Below are positions 8,802 through 15,723 of a stretch of 29,993 nucleotides of DNA, in pieces (positions within the stretch are counted from its first letter, which is position 1; each line of letters opens with the position of its first letter). Under the pieces are notes generated by a model that saw only the letters and a program-made list of their open reading frames with translations, was not told where the DNA came from and searched no databases. Position numbers and translations under genes: made by a program. The DNA is from Actinomycetales bacterium (GTDB lineage Bacteria; Actinomycetota; Actinomycetes; Actinomycetales; BWSM-131). The stretch lies in NCBI GenBank assembly GCA_030149025.1, contig JASBSH010000130.1:1-29993 (forward strand), read 5' to 3'.

Positions 8802-10266
8802 CCCGAGGGGCTTTCTCAGGAACCGTGACCGCGAGCTACCAGCGCGCCGTCCGGTCCCCGTCCGGATCATGGACTGGCGCGAGGTGTACGAACCGCACGA
8901 CGAAGCGGTGCTGCGCCGGCAGGCGGGGCGCTGCATGGACTGCGGTATCCCGTTCTGCCACAACGGTTGTCCTCTGGGGAACCTGATCCCGGAGTGGAAC
9001 GACCTGTCCTGGCGCGGGAGCTGGCGGGAGGCGATCGACCGCCTGCACGCGACCAACAACTTCCCTGAGGTGACGGGTCGGTTGTGCCCCGCCCCCTGTG
9101 AGAGCGCGTGCGTGCTCGGGATCAACCAACCCCCGGTCACGATCAAGCAGGTGGAGCTGTCCGTCATCGAGAAGGCGTTCGACTCGGGGTGGGTGACGCC
9201 GCAGCCGCCCGACCGCCTGACCGGTCGGACGGTCGCCGTCGTCGGCTCCGGGCCGGCCGGGCTCGCCGCCGCACAGCAGCTGACCCGGGCCGGGCACACG
9301 GTCGCCGTCTACGAGCGTGCGGACCGGATCGGCGGGCTGCTGCGGTACGGCATTCCGGAGTTCAAGATGGAGAAGTCGGTGCTCGACCGGCGGCTGCAGC
9401 AGATGGCCGAGGAGGGCACCCGCTTCCGCCCCGGTACGGAGATCGGTGCCCCGGGTCAGGTCAGCGGCCGGGAGCTGCGCGACCGGTACGACGCCGTCGT
9501 CCTGGCGGTGGGGGCGACCCGTCCGCGGGACCTGCCGGTGCCCGGGCGTGAGCTGGGCGGGGTGCTGCAGGCGATGGATTACCTGACGCCGGCGAACCGG
9601 GCGGCCTTGGGCGAGAACAGTGATGTCGAGCTCGAGCAGGTGGTCGCGACCGGCAAGGACGTCGTCATCATCGGCGGCGGCGACACCGGTGCCGACTGTC
9701 TGGGAACCGCTCTGCGTCAAGGCGCGCGCTCCGTGACACAGCTGGAGATCATGCCGCGCCCGGCGGACGAGCGGCCGGCCGACCAGCCGTGGCCCACCTA
9801 CCCGATGGTCTACCGGGTGTCGAGCGCCCACGAGGAGGGCGGGGAGCGCGTGTACGCCGTCTCCACCACCGAGTTCGTGGACGACGGCACGCAGCAGGTC
9901 TGCGGGCTGCGGCTCGTGGAGGTCGAGCTCGTGAACGGCCGGTTCGAGCCGGTGCCCGGTTCGGAACGGGAGCTGCCGGCACAGCTCGTGCTGCTCGCCA
10001 TGGGATTCACCGGTCCGGAACCCGGTGGGTTGCTCGAACAACTGGGGCTGGAGCTGGACGAGCGCGGCGTCGTGGGTCGCGACGAGCGGTTCATGACGAG
10101 CGAGCCAGGCGTGTTCGTCGCGGGCGACGCCGGCCGCGGTCAGTCGCTGATCGTGTGGGCGATCGCGGAGGGGCGTGCCTGTGCCGCGGCGGTGGACGAG
10201 TACCTGAAGGGCAGCACGGCGCTGCCTGCGCCGATCCGCCCGACGGACCGGCCTCTTACCGTGTGA
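8794..10266 (+). CDS. gltD: Glutamate synthase small (beta) subunit
   Basis: GltD takes electrons from NADPH through FAD and 4Fe-4S clusters to GltB. The 490-residue protein has an N-terminal cluster domain with C47, C50, C55 and C59 in CMDCGIPFCHNGC and C98, C102 and C106 in CPAPCESAC. The FAD-binding Rossmann motif VVGSGPAG lies at about 149-156 and the NADPH-binding motif IIGGGDTG at about 292-299. The C-terminal FAD contact VFVAGDAGRGQSL is also present. The GTG start at 8794 has GGAGGG (8783-8788) upstream and lies inside the end of gltB, so the two subunits are co-translated. Confidence 0.97.
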   Translation: MADPRGFLRNRDRELPARRPVPVRIMDWREVYEPHDEAVLRRQAGRCMDCGIPFCHNGCPLGNLIPEWNDLSWRGSWREAIDRLHATNNFPEVTGRLCPAPCESACVLGINQPPVTIKQVELSVIEKAFDSGWVTPQPPDRLTGRTVAVVGSGPAGLAAAQQLTRAGHTVAVYERADRIGGLLRYGIPEFKMEKSVLDRRLQQMAEEGTRFRPGTEIGAPGQVSGRELRDRYDAVVLAVGATRPRDLPVPGRELGGVLQAMDYLTPANRAALGENSDVELEQVVATGKDVVIIGGGDTGADCLGTALRQGARSVTQLEIMPRPADERPADQPWPTYPMVYRVSSAHEEGGERVYAVSTTEFVDDGTQQVCGLRLVEVELVNGRFEPVPGSERELPAQLVLLAMGFTGPEPGGLLEQLGLELDERGVVGRDERFMTSEPGVFVAGDAGRGQSLIVWAIAEGRACAAAVDEYLKGSTALPAPIRPTDRPLTV

Positions 10267-10320
10267 GCACCGTCTGATCCTCTTTGCTCACCCGGCTGAC
10301 GCCAAGTTGGAGGTCAATCC

Positions 10321-10683
10321 GTGTCCAAGGTCGCATTCCTCGTCGCCCCCGAAGGGACCGAGCAGGTCGAGCTCACCGAGCCCTGGAAGGCCGTGGGGCA
10401 GGCTGGTCACGAGCCGGTGCTGCTCTCGACGAAGTCCGGGAAGGTGCAAGCGTTCAACCACTTGGCCAAGGCCGACACGTTCGACGTGGACGTCACAGGG
10501 GACAAGGCGAACGTGGACGACTACGCCATGCTGGTGCTGCCGGGTGGGGTCGCCAACCCCGACGCGCTGCGCATGAACAACCAAGCGGTGGACTTCGTCC
10601 GGGGTTTCACCCAGTCGGGCCGTAAACCCGATGACCTCAAGGCCTTCTGCAGCAAGATCACAGCCACCCTCAAGGCCGCCTGA
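10321..10683 (+). pseudogene. DJ-1/PfpI-type protein with internal deletion
   Basis: The 120-residue product begins like an intact DJ-1/PfpI family member (MSKVAFLVAPEGTEQVEL, then YAMLVLPGGVANPDALR) and ends like one (RKPDDLKAFCSKI). Family members of this type are about 170-180 residues. The central part with the nucleophile elbow (usually AICHG, Cys-His) and the following domain core is missing. The two parts are joined in frame near residues 99-100 (about 10615-10620). The product therefore lacks the catalytic cysteine and most of the second half of the fold. The start is clear: GTG 10321 with GGAGG at 10309-10313. It lies alone between gltD and pyk. I call it a probable in-frame deletion remnant. 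A small functional protein cannot be excluded, as the frame, start signal and stop are all intact. Confidence 0.7.
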
Positions 10684-10696
10684 GCCGGGTACGCCC

Positions 10697-10702
10697 TAGG
10701 GT
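10697..10702 (+). promoter_or_regulatory. Leaderless-type -10 box of pyk
   Basis: TAGGGT lies six bases before the ATG of pyk, with no ribosome binding site between, so transcription would start at or next to the start codon. No convincing -35 box is visible. Confidence 0.5.
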
Positions 10703-10708
10703 CGTCGT

Positions 10709-11944
10709 ATGCGTCGAGCGAAGATCGTCTGCACCCTCGGCCCAGCAACATCGCACTACGACGACGTACTGGCGCTCGTCCGGGCCGGCATGGACATGGC
10801 CCGCCTCAACCTGAGCCACGGCACCTACGTGGACCACGAGGAGTCCTACTTCAACGTCAGGAAGGCGAGTGACGCAACCGGGCACGCGGTTGGCGTCCTC
10901 GCCGACCTGCAGGGCCCCAAGATCCGTCTCGGCAGGTTCGGCCAGGGGCCGGTCCTGCTCGAGAAGGGTGCCGCGTTCACCATCACCACCGAGGACGTCC
11001 TCGGTGACGGCTCGGTGGCGTCCACGACCTACAAGGGTCTGCCCGGTGACGTCCGGCCCGGTGACTCGGTGCTCGTGGACGACGGGCGTGTCAGCCTGCG
11101 GGTCACCCAGGTGGACGACGTCCGCGTGGTGACCGAGGTCGTCGTCCAGGGACGGGTCAGTGACCACAAGGGCCTCAACCTGCCCGGCGTGGCGGTCAGC
11201 GTTCCGGCGCTCAGCGACAAGGACGCCGACGACCTGCGGTGGGCGCTGCGCTGCGGGGTCGACATGATCGCGCTGTCGTTCGTGCGCAGGGCTTCCGACG
11301 TCGAGGAGGTCCGCCGGATCATGGACGAGGTCGGCCTGCGGTTGCCGGTGATCGCGAAGATCGAGAAGCCGCAGGCGGTGGAGAACCTGGCGGAGATCAT
11401 CGACGCGTTCGACGGGATCATGGTCGCGCGCGGTGACCTCGGAGTCGAGCTGCCGCTGGAGCAGGTGCCGCTCGTGCAGAAGCAGGCGGTCGAGATGGCC
11501 CGCCGCAACGCCAAGCCGGTGATCGTGGCGACTCAGGTGCTCGAGTCGATGATCACCAACCCGCGGCCCACACGGGCGGAGGCCTCCGACGCCGCGAACG
11601 CCGTGCTGGACGGGGCTGACGCCCTGATGCTGTCCGGGGAGACGAGCGTCGGCCAGTATCCGGTCGAGGCGGTGCAGACGATGGCGAGGATCATCGAGAA
11701 CACCGAGGACCACGGCATGGACCGGATCCCGCCTTTGGGCACTCGCCCGCACACCCACGGTGGTGCGATCACGCTCGCGGCCGCCGAGGTCGCCGAGCTG
11801 CTCGACGCGAAGTACATGGTCACCTTTACGCAGTCCGGAGATTCTGCGCGAAGGATGGCACGGCTGCGTTCGAGGATCCCGCTGCTGGCCTTCACACCGG
11901 TGCAGGCGGTCCGCTCGCAGCTCGCCCTGACGTGGGGGGTGTAG
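10709..11944 (+). CDS. pyk: Pyruvate kinase, interrupted by in-frame TAG
   Basis: Pyruvate kinase transfers phosphate from phosphoenolpyruvate to ADP, the last ATP-forming step of glycolysis. The 411 residues up to the stop hold the catalytic barrel and the inserted B domain. They include NLSHG near the start, the active-site signature VIAKIEKP (K217, metal ligand E219), MVARGDLGVE, and the helix MLSGETSVG. The reading frame meets TAG at 11942-11944, just after LTWGV, where the family has Glu (GVETFL), so a single G-to-T change from GAG explains it. The same frame continues with clear homology to 12133. As written, the truncated protein would lose the last 62 residues of the C-terminal domain (oligomerisation and effector site). 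A TAGGGT box six bases before the ATG suggests a leaderless mRNA. Confidence 0.93.
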   Translation: MRRAKIVCTLGPATSHYDDVLALVRAGMDMARLNLSHGTYVDHEESYFNVRKASDATGHAVGVLADLQGPKIRLGRFGQGPVLLEKGAAFTITTEDVLGDGSVASTTYKGLPGDVRPGDSVLVDDGRVSLRVTQVDDVRVVTEVVVQGRVSDHKGLNLPGVAVSVPALSDKDADDLRWALRCGVDMIALSFVRRASDVEEVRRIMDEVGLRLPVIAKIEKPQAVENLAEIIDAFDGIMVARGDLGVELPLEQVPLVQKQAVEMARRNAKPVIVATQVLESMITNPRPTRAEASDAANAVLDGADALMLSGETSVGQYPVEAVQTMARIIENTEDHGMDRIPPLGTRPHTHGGAITLAAAEVAELLDAKYMVTFTQSGDSARRMARLRSRIPLLAFTPVQAVRSQLALTWGV

Positions 11945-12133
11945 ACGTTCCTCGCCCCCACCGTCAAGCACACCGACGACATGATCCGTCAGGTCGACGG
12001 ACTGCTCCAAGAGGTCGGGCGCTGCCAGAAGGGCGACGAGGTCGTCATCGTCGCCGGGACGCCGCCGGGTGTGCCCGGTTCGACGAACCTGCTGCGGTTG
12101 CACCGCATGGGGAACCCGGTCGACGCAGTATGA
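11945..12133 (+). pseudogene. pyk: In-frame 3' remainder of pyk
   Basis: This stretch encodes 62 residues in the same frame as the upstream pyk part, beginning TFLAPTVKHTDDMIRQVD and ending RLHRMGNPVDAV before TGA at 12131-12133. It holds the usual pyruvate kinase end, including GDEVVIVAGTPPG and GSTNLLRLH. With the upstream part it gives 474 residues, the normal family length. There is no frameshift; only the TAG codon separates the two parts. It has no start signal of its own, so it is expressed only if the TAG is read through or is a sequence error. Confidence 0.85.
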
Positions 12134-12138
12134 ATACC

Positions 12139-12168
12139 CCCGCCGACCGCTCCTGTCCGATCGGCGGG
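12139..12168. terminator. Hairpin between convergent pyk and YHS gene
   Basis: CCCGCCGA (12139-12146) pairs perfectly with TCGGCGGG (12161-12168) across a 14-base loop. It lies six bases after the pyk TGA and 17 bases past the end of the opposing small gene, so it could serve both. No clear T-run is present. Confidence 0.5.
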
Positions 12169-12185
12169 CCGCCCGGTCGCCCGGG

Positions 12186-12338
12186 TCAGTGGCCTTGATG
12201 ACCGTATCGGTGCGGATCCTTCAGGAACGTCTGGTGGCACGCCTCACTGCAGAAGTAGAAGGTCGTACCATCGTGCTGCTCGGAGGCAACCGCGTCCTCC
12301 GGCTTGATCTGCATACCGCAAACGGGATCCGTTGCCAT
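12186..12338 (-). CDS. YHS-domain metal-binding small protein
   Basis: This 50-residue protein is essentially one YHS domain. The DPVCGM motif is at residues 4-9 (C7), and FYFCSEACHQTF follows with C30 and C34, ending in a His-rich tail (HRYGHQGH). Such domains bind soft or transition metals and occur alone or attached to metal transporters. ATG 12338 is preceded by GGGAGG at a spacing of about seven bases. It sits alone between pyk (convergent) and the tRNA, with no transporter next to it, so its metal and partner are unknown. Confidence 0.8.
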   Translation of the reverse strand: MATDPVCGMQIKPEDAVASEQHDGTTFYFCSEACHQTFLKDPHRYGHQGH

Positions 12339-12537
12339 GTCGATCCTCCCTCTCCGGTGGTCGTTGACCACTCTATCGGTAGGCGTCCTCCGCAGAGGCT
12401 ATGACGATGCGGACCTTACCGCGAGGCTGAAGTGCCGGACGCTTGCATCGATGACCTGGGGAGCCCGGCGGCGCGGCGGATGGCTGGGTCGGGTGACGGC
12501 GAGCCGCTCTTGCGTCCGTGGTCTGCTTCACGTCGGA

Positions 12538-12618
12538 TGGTGCCCCGGGTGGGACTCGAACCCACACTAGCGACGGGTTTGAGCCGTCGTCCTCTGCCGA
12601 AAATTGGGATACCGGGGC
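12538..12618 (-). tRNA. tRNA with anticodon CAA (nominal Leu), CCA encoded
   Basis: Read on the minus strand, GCCCCGG pairs with CCGGGGC as a 7-bp acceptor stem, followed by discriminator A and an encoded CCA. The anticodon stem GACGG/CCGUC holds the loop CUCAAAC, giving anticodon CAA, which reads UUG. The T arm GUGGG-UUCGAGU-CCCAC is perfect. The D stem UCCC/AGGA has a C-A mismatch at its last pair and the D loop is 12 bases. The variable region is only about six bases (GCUAGU), whereas tRNA-Leu normally has a long variable arm. The tRNA call is firm. Leucine is assigned from the anticodon alone. Confidence 0.88.
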
Positions 12619-12666
12619 GGGTTATGCCGCGAATGCCTTGTGGGCGGCCGCGTGTAGCTGCCTGGA

Positions 12667-12672
12667 TAGGCT
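12667..12672 (+). promoter_or_regulatory. Leaderless-type -10 box of the ANTAR regulator gene
   Basis: TAGGCT lies seven bases before GTG 12680 with no ribosome binding site between, which fits a transcript starting at the start codon. Confidence 0.5.
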
Positions 12673-12679
12673 ACCGGAC

Positions 12680-13306
12680 GTGACCGACGCGCAAGCGACT
12701 CAACCCAGCCCGAGCCCGCGACGCCGCCGGGTGGTGGTGGCTGAGGACGAGGGGATCATCCGTCTTGACGTGATCGAAACGCTGCGCGAGGCAGGCTTCG
12801 ACGTCGTGGGCGAGGCCGTGGACGGGGAGGCCGCCGTCCGGCTCGTCGAGGAAACCCAGCCGGACCTGATCGTCATGGACGTCAAGATGCCCGTCCTCGA
12901 CGGGATCTCCGCGGCAGAGCGCATCGGCAAGCTGGGGCGCACCGCCGTCGTCCTGCTCACCGCCTTCTCCCAGCGGGAGCTGGTGGAGCGGGCCCGCGAC
13001 GCCGGCGCGATGGCGTACGTCGTCAAACCCTTCACTGCGGCGGACCTGCTGCCTGCCGTGGAGATCGCCCTCTCGCGGCACGCGGAGCTGCAGGCGCTCT
13101 CCAGCGAGATCTCCGACCTGGAGGAGCGGTTCGAGACCCGCAAGCGGGTCGAGCGTGCCAAGGGGCGCCTCATGACGTCGATGGGCCTCTCGGAGCCTGA
13201 GGCGTTCCGGTGGATCCAGAAGACCTCCATGGACCGTCGCCTCTCCATGCGAGAGGTCGCCGACGCCGTGCTCACCCAGGTGGGCGCGGACGGGGACGAC
13301 CACTGA
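12680..13306 (+). CDS. ANTAR-domain response regulator (PdtaR-like)
   Basis: This 208-residue protein has a receiver domain (about residues 17-135) followed by a short linker and a C-terminal ANTAR domain that binds paired RNA hairpins to prevent transcription termination. The receiver has its acidic pair E22/D23, phospho-acceptor D67 in VMDVKMP, T94 in LLTAF and K116 in VVKPF. The ANTAR end is recognisable from RVERAKGRLMTSMGLSEPEAFRWIQ and the final helix MREVADAVL. The kinase partner is not in the window. GTG 12680 was chosen because TAGGCT lies seven bases upstream. It resembles the mycobacterial PdtaR in length and layout; orthology is inferred from domain order and position near pyk. 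Confidence 0.93.
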   Translation: MTDAQATQPSPSPRRRRVVVAEDEGIIRLDVIETLREAGFDVVGEAVDGEAAVRLVEETQPDLIVMDVKMPVLDGISAAERIGKLGRTAVVLLTAFSQRELVERARDAGAMAYVVKPFTAADLLPAVEIALSRHAELQALSSEISDLEERFETRKRVERAKGRLMTSMGLSEPEAFRWIQKTSMDRRLSMREVADAVLTQVGADGDDH

Positions 13307-13463
13307 TCTGGACGCCGACACGCGGCCAGCGCAGTCGCGTCACCGCCGGTCCGTTGTCCCGCTTGCCGTCCGGTTGAGCCGTTCGTGATACGTCAAGGTT
13401 ACGACTCGGCAACGACCCGGGACGTGACTTCGCCGACACCTGTTCGCACGCCTCGATCTGGGT

Positions 13464-13469
13464 TAGGTT
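13464..13469 (+). promoter_or_regulatory. Possible -10 box of the binding-protein gene
   Basis: TAGGTT lies 61 bases before the ATG of the lipoprotein gene. A TTCGCA at 13443-13448 could be a poor -35 box, but the spacing of 15 is short. Nothing else was recognised in the 224 bases between the regulator and this gene. Confidence 0.3.
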
Positions 13470-13530
13470 CCGCGTGACCGCAGAGTGGACCCACCCCAGT
13501 TGGTCCACGGAAACACGAAGGAGATCCTTC

Positions 13531-14808
13531 ATGACCCGACCCTCGCGCGCGTGGCGCTCGGTGGCCGTGCTTGGTGTCGCAGGTGTGCTGCTCGCCGCAT
13601 GTGGCGGTGGTGGCGGCAACACCGCCGGTGGCGACTCCGCTAGCACCACCAGCACCGGCACCGCGGCGAAGAAGGGTGACGGCGAGCTCGTCATCGGCAC
13701 CCTGCTACCGCAGACCGGCAACCTCGCCTTCCTGGGCCCGCCGGAGTTCGCCGGCGTCCAGCTGGCGATCAATGACATCAACGCGGCCGGCGGCTACAAC
13801 GGCAAGGACGTCCGGAAGGTCGACTCCGACTCCGGCGACGCCTCCACCGACATCGCATCTCAGTCAGTTGACCGGCTCATGAGCGAGAAGGTCGACGCCA
13901 TCGTCGGCGCCGCGTCCTCGGGTGTGTCGTTCACCGTCATCGACAAGATCACCGGCAACGGGATCCTGCAGATCTCGCCCGCCAACACGTCCCCGGACTT
14001 CACGGACTACAAGGACAAGGGCCTGTACTTCCGTACTGCTCCCTCCGACGTCCTTCAGGGCCGCGTCAACGGTGACCTCGTGATCTCCGACGGTTACCTC
14101 AACGTCGGCATCCTGGCGCTGGACGACCCGTACGGCACCGGGCTGGCCGACAACGTCGAGAAGGCCGTGACCGACGGTGGCGGCACCGTTGTGGAGAAGT
14201 CCATCTACGACCCGAAGGCGGCGAACTTCTCCGCCGAGGTCACGAAGATGAAGGCGGCTAACCCCGAGGCCATCGTCCTCATCGGTTTCGACGAGACGAA
14301 GAAGATCATCCCGGAGCTGATCGCTCAGGGCATCGGGCCGGACAAGGTGCCGCTGTACCTGGTGGACGGCAACCTCGCGGACTACAGCAAGGACTTCAAG
14401 CCCGGCACCATGAAGGGCGCCAAGGGCACCCTGCCCGGCGCGCAGGCCGACCAGACGTTCCGCAAGCGACTGCTCGAGGTCGACCCGAAGCTGACCGACT
14501 TCAGCTACGCGCCGGAGTCCTACGACGCCACCATCCTGGTCGCTCTCGCTGCGACGGCAGCCGGCGACGACAGCGGGGAGTCCATCGCCTCCAAGATGGT
14601 GGACGTCAGCAAGGGCGGCGAGAAGTGCACCGAGTACGCGGACTGCCTGAAGCTGCTGCAGGACGGTACGGACATCGACTACGACGGCAAGTCCGGCCCG
14701 ATCGAGTTCAGCGACAAGGGTGACCCGACCGAGGCGACGATCGGTATCTACCAGTACGGTGAGGACAACAAGTACACGAACGTGGACTTCAAGTCCGGCA
14801 AGATCTGA
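13531..14808 (+). CDS. livK: Branched-chain amino acid ABC transporter binding lipoprotein
   Basis: This 425-residue protein is a type I periplasmic-binding fold protein of the Leu/Ile/Val-binding family. A signal peptide ends in the lipobox LLAAC with C24 as the lipidation site, so the mature protein is anchored in the membrane by Lgt and LspA. A Gly/Ser/Thr-rich linker (about 25-50) precedes the domain, which begins LVIGTLLPQTGNLAFLGPP. The start ATG 13531 has GAAGGAGA at 13517-13524. The four other transporter genes lie on the opposite strand and converge on it, whereas the binding protein is usually in line with them. The exact substrate is not readable from sequence; amides, urea or other amino acids are possible. 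Confidence 0.92.
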   Translation: MTRPSRAWRSVAVLGVAGVLLAACGGGGGNTAGGDSASTTSTGTAAKKGDGELVIGTLLPQTGNLAFLGPPEFAGVQLAINDINAAGGYNGKDVRKVDSDSGDASTDIASQSVDRLMSEKVDAIVGAASSGVSFTVIDKITGNGILQISPANTSPDFTDYKDKGLYFRTAPSDVLQGRVNGDLVISDGYLNVGILALDDPYGTGLADNVEKAVTDGGGTVVEKSIYDPKAANFSAEVTKMKAANPEAIVLIGFDETKKIIPELIAQGIGPDKVPLYLVDGNLADYSKDFKPGTMKGAKGTLPGAQADQTFRKRLLEVDPKLTDFSYAPESYDATILVALAATAAGDDSGESIASKMVDVSKGGEKCTEYADCLKLLQDGTDIDYDGKSGPIEFSDKGDPTEATIGIYQYGEDNKYTNVDFKSGKI

Positions 14809-14827
14809 TCACCGTCTGAACAGCGCA

Positions 14828-14863
14828 ACGAAGGGGCCCGGCCGTAAGGCCGGGCCCCTTCGT
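14828..14863. terminator. 16-bp bidirectional terminator hairpin
   Basis: ACGAAGGGGCCCGGCC pairs without mismatch with GGCCGGGCCCCTTCGT around the loop GTAA. It lies 20 bases after the binding-protein stop and is shared by the convergent livF. The 3' flank is part of a short tandem repeat. Confidence 0.85.
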
Positions 14864-14934
14864 CGTGCCTTGCGGCCTTCGTCGTGCCTTGGCCCCTTCG
14901 TGGTGTCTTGCACGGGCCCCTTCGTGGTGTCTTG
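14857..14934. repeat. Four tandem copies of a 16-base motif in the terminator zone
   Basis: The motif CCTTCGTCGTGCCTTG occurs at 14857-14872 and 14876-14891, and the variant CCTTCGTGGTGTCTTG at 14895-14910 and 14919-14934, so the spacings are 19, 19 and 24 bases. The first copy is the right arm of the terminator hairpin, and copies three and four are preceded by CC as in that arm. This looks like partial duplication of the terminator arm, giving alternative 3' arms for pairing. Confidence 0.8.
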
Positions 14935-14946
14935 CAAGACAACGCT

Positions 14947-15723
14947 TCAGGCGCGAGCGAGCGTCCCCAGGTACAGCTCGATCACCTTCGGGTCGTTCGC
15001 GAGCTGCTGGCCGGTCCCCGAGTAGGCGTTGCGGCCCTGGTCGAGCACGTAGGCACGGTCACAGATCTGCAGGCAGCGACGCGCGTTCTGCTCAACCATG
15101 ATCACCGAGACGCCCGCACGGTTGATCTGCCGGGTCCGGATGAACACCTCGTCCTGCAGAGCAGGTGACAGGCCGGCCGACGGCTCGTCGAGCAGGAGCA
15201 CCGACGGGTCCATCATCAGTGCCCGGCCCATGGCGACCATCTGGCGTTCACCGCCGGACAAAGAGCCGGCTCGCTGTGCCCGCCGGTCGCCGAGCGTCGG
15301 GAACAGACCCGTGACGAACTCGAACCGTTCCTTGAACCGCTTCTGGTCCTGGTAGCACCCCATCTCGAGGTTCTCCTGGATCGTCAGCGACGGGAACACG
15401 TTGTTCGTCTGCGGTACGAAGCCGACTCCCTTGGCCACGAGCTGGTTGGCTCGCAGACCGGTGATGTCCTCTCCGCGGAGCCTCACTGTGCCGCTGCGAA
15501 CCTTCACGAGGCCGAACAGCGCCTTGAGCAGTGTGGACTTCCCGGCGCCGTTGGGGCCGATGATCCCCACCAGCTCGCCCTCCGTGCAGTAGAGGTCGCA
15601 GCCGTTCAGGATGTTCACGCCGGGGACGTAGCCGGCCACCAGCTCGTCTGCCCGCAGCAGAGCGTTCTCCGCACCGGCGAGATGATCCTTGCGGTCCAAC
15701 GTCGTCGTCGAAGTCGTGCTCAT
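14947..15723 (-). CDS. livF: Branched-chain amino acid ABC transporter ATPase LivF
   Basis: One of the two ATPases of the importer, 258 residues. The Walker A motif GPNGAGKS is at 56-63, the signature is SLSGGERQ, and the Walker B is VLLLDEPSAGLSP, followed by the switch histidine region replaced by MVEQNA, which is typical of LivF. Its ATG overlaps the livG stop in an ATGA arrangement, so it is co-translated as the last gene of livH-livM-livG-livF. The first 20 residues before the fold are Thr/Ser-rich and not conserved. Confidence 0.95.
   Translation of the reverse strand: MSTTSTTTLDRKDHLAGAENALLRADELVAGYVPGVNILNGCDLYCTEGELVGIIGPNGAGKSTLLKALFGLVKVRSGTVRLRGEDITGLRANQLVAKGVGFVPQTNNVFPSLTIQENLEMGCYQDQKRFKERFEFVTGLFPTLGDRRAQRAGSLSGGERQMVAMGRALMMDPSVLLLDEPSAGLSPALQDEVFIRTRQINRAGVSVIMVEQNARRCLQICDRAYVLDQGRNAYSGTGQQLANDPKVIELYLGTLARA

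Noticed and set aside
10670..12103. 477-codon minus-strand open frame opposite pyk, which also spans the TAG
   Set aside because: Low-complexity shadow translation without motifs. The + strand frame is clear pyruvate kinase on both sides of the TAG.
13381..13460. GTTAC-like sequence before the binding-protein gene considered as a GlnR site
   Set aside because: Only one half-site resembles the GTnAC pattern; the second half-site is absent.
14748..14942. 64-codon minus-strand frame with repeated CKTPRRG units
   Set aside because: The repeats are the terminator-zone DNA repeat read as protein. There is no start signal, and it overlaps the binding-protein gene and the hairpin.
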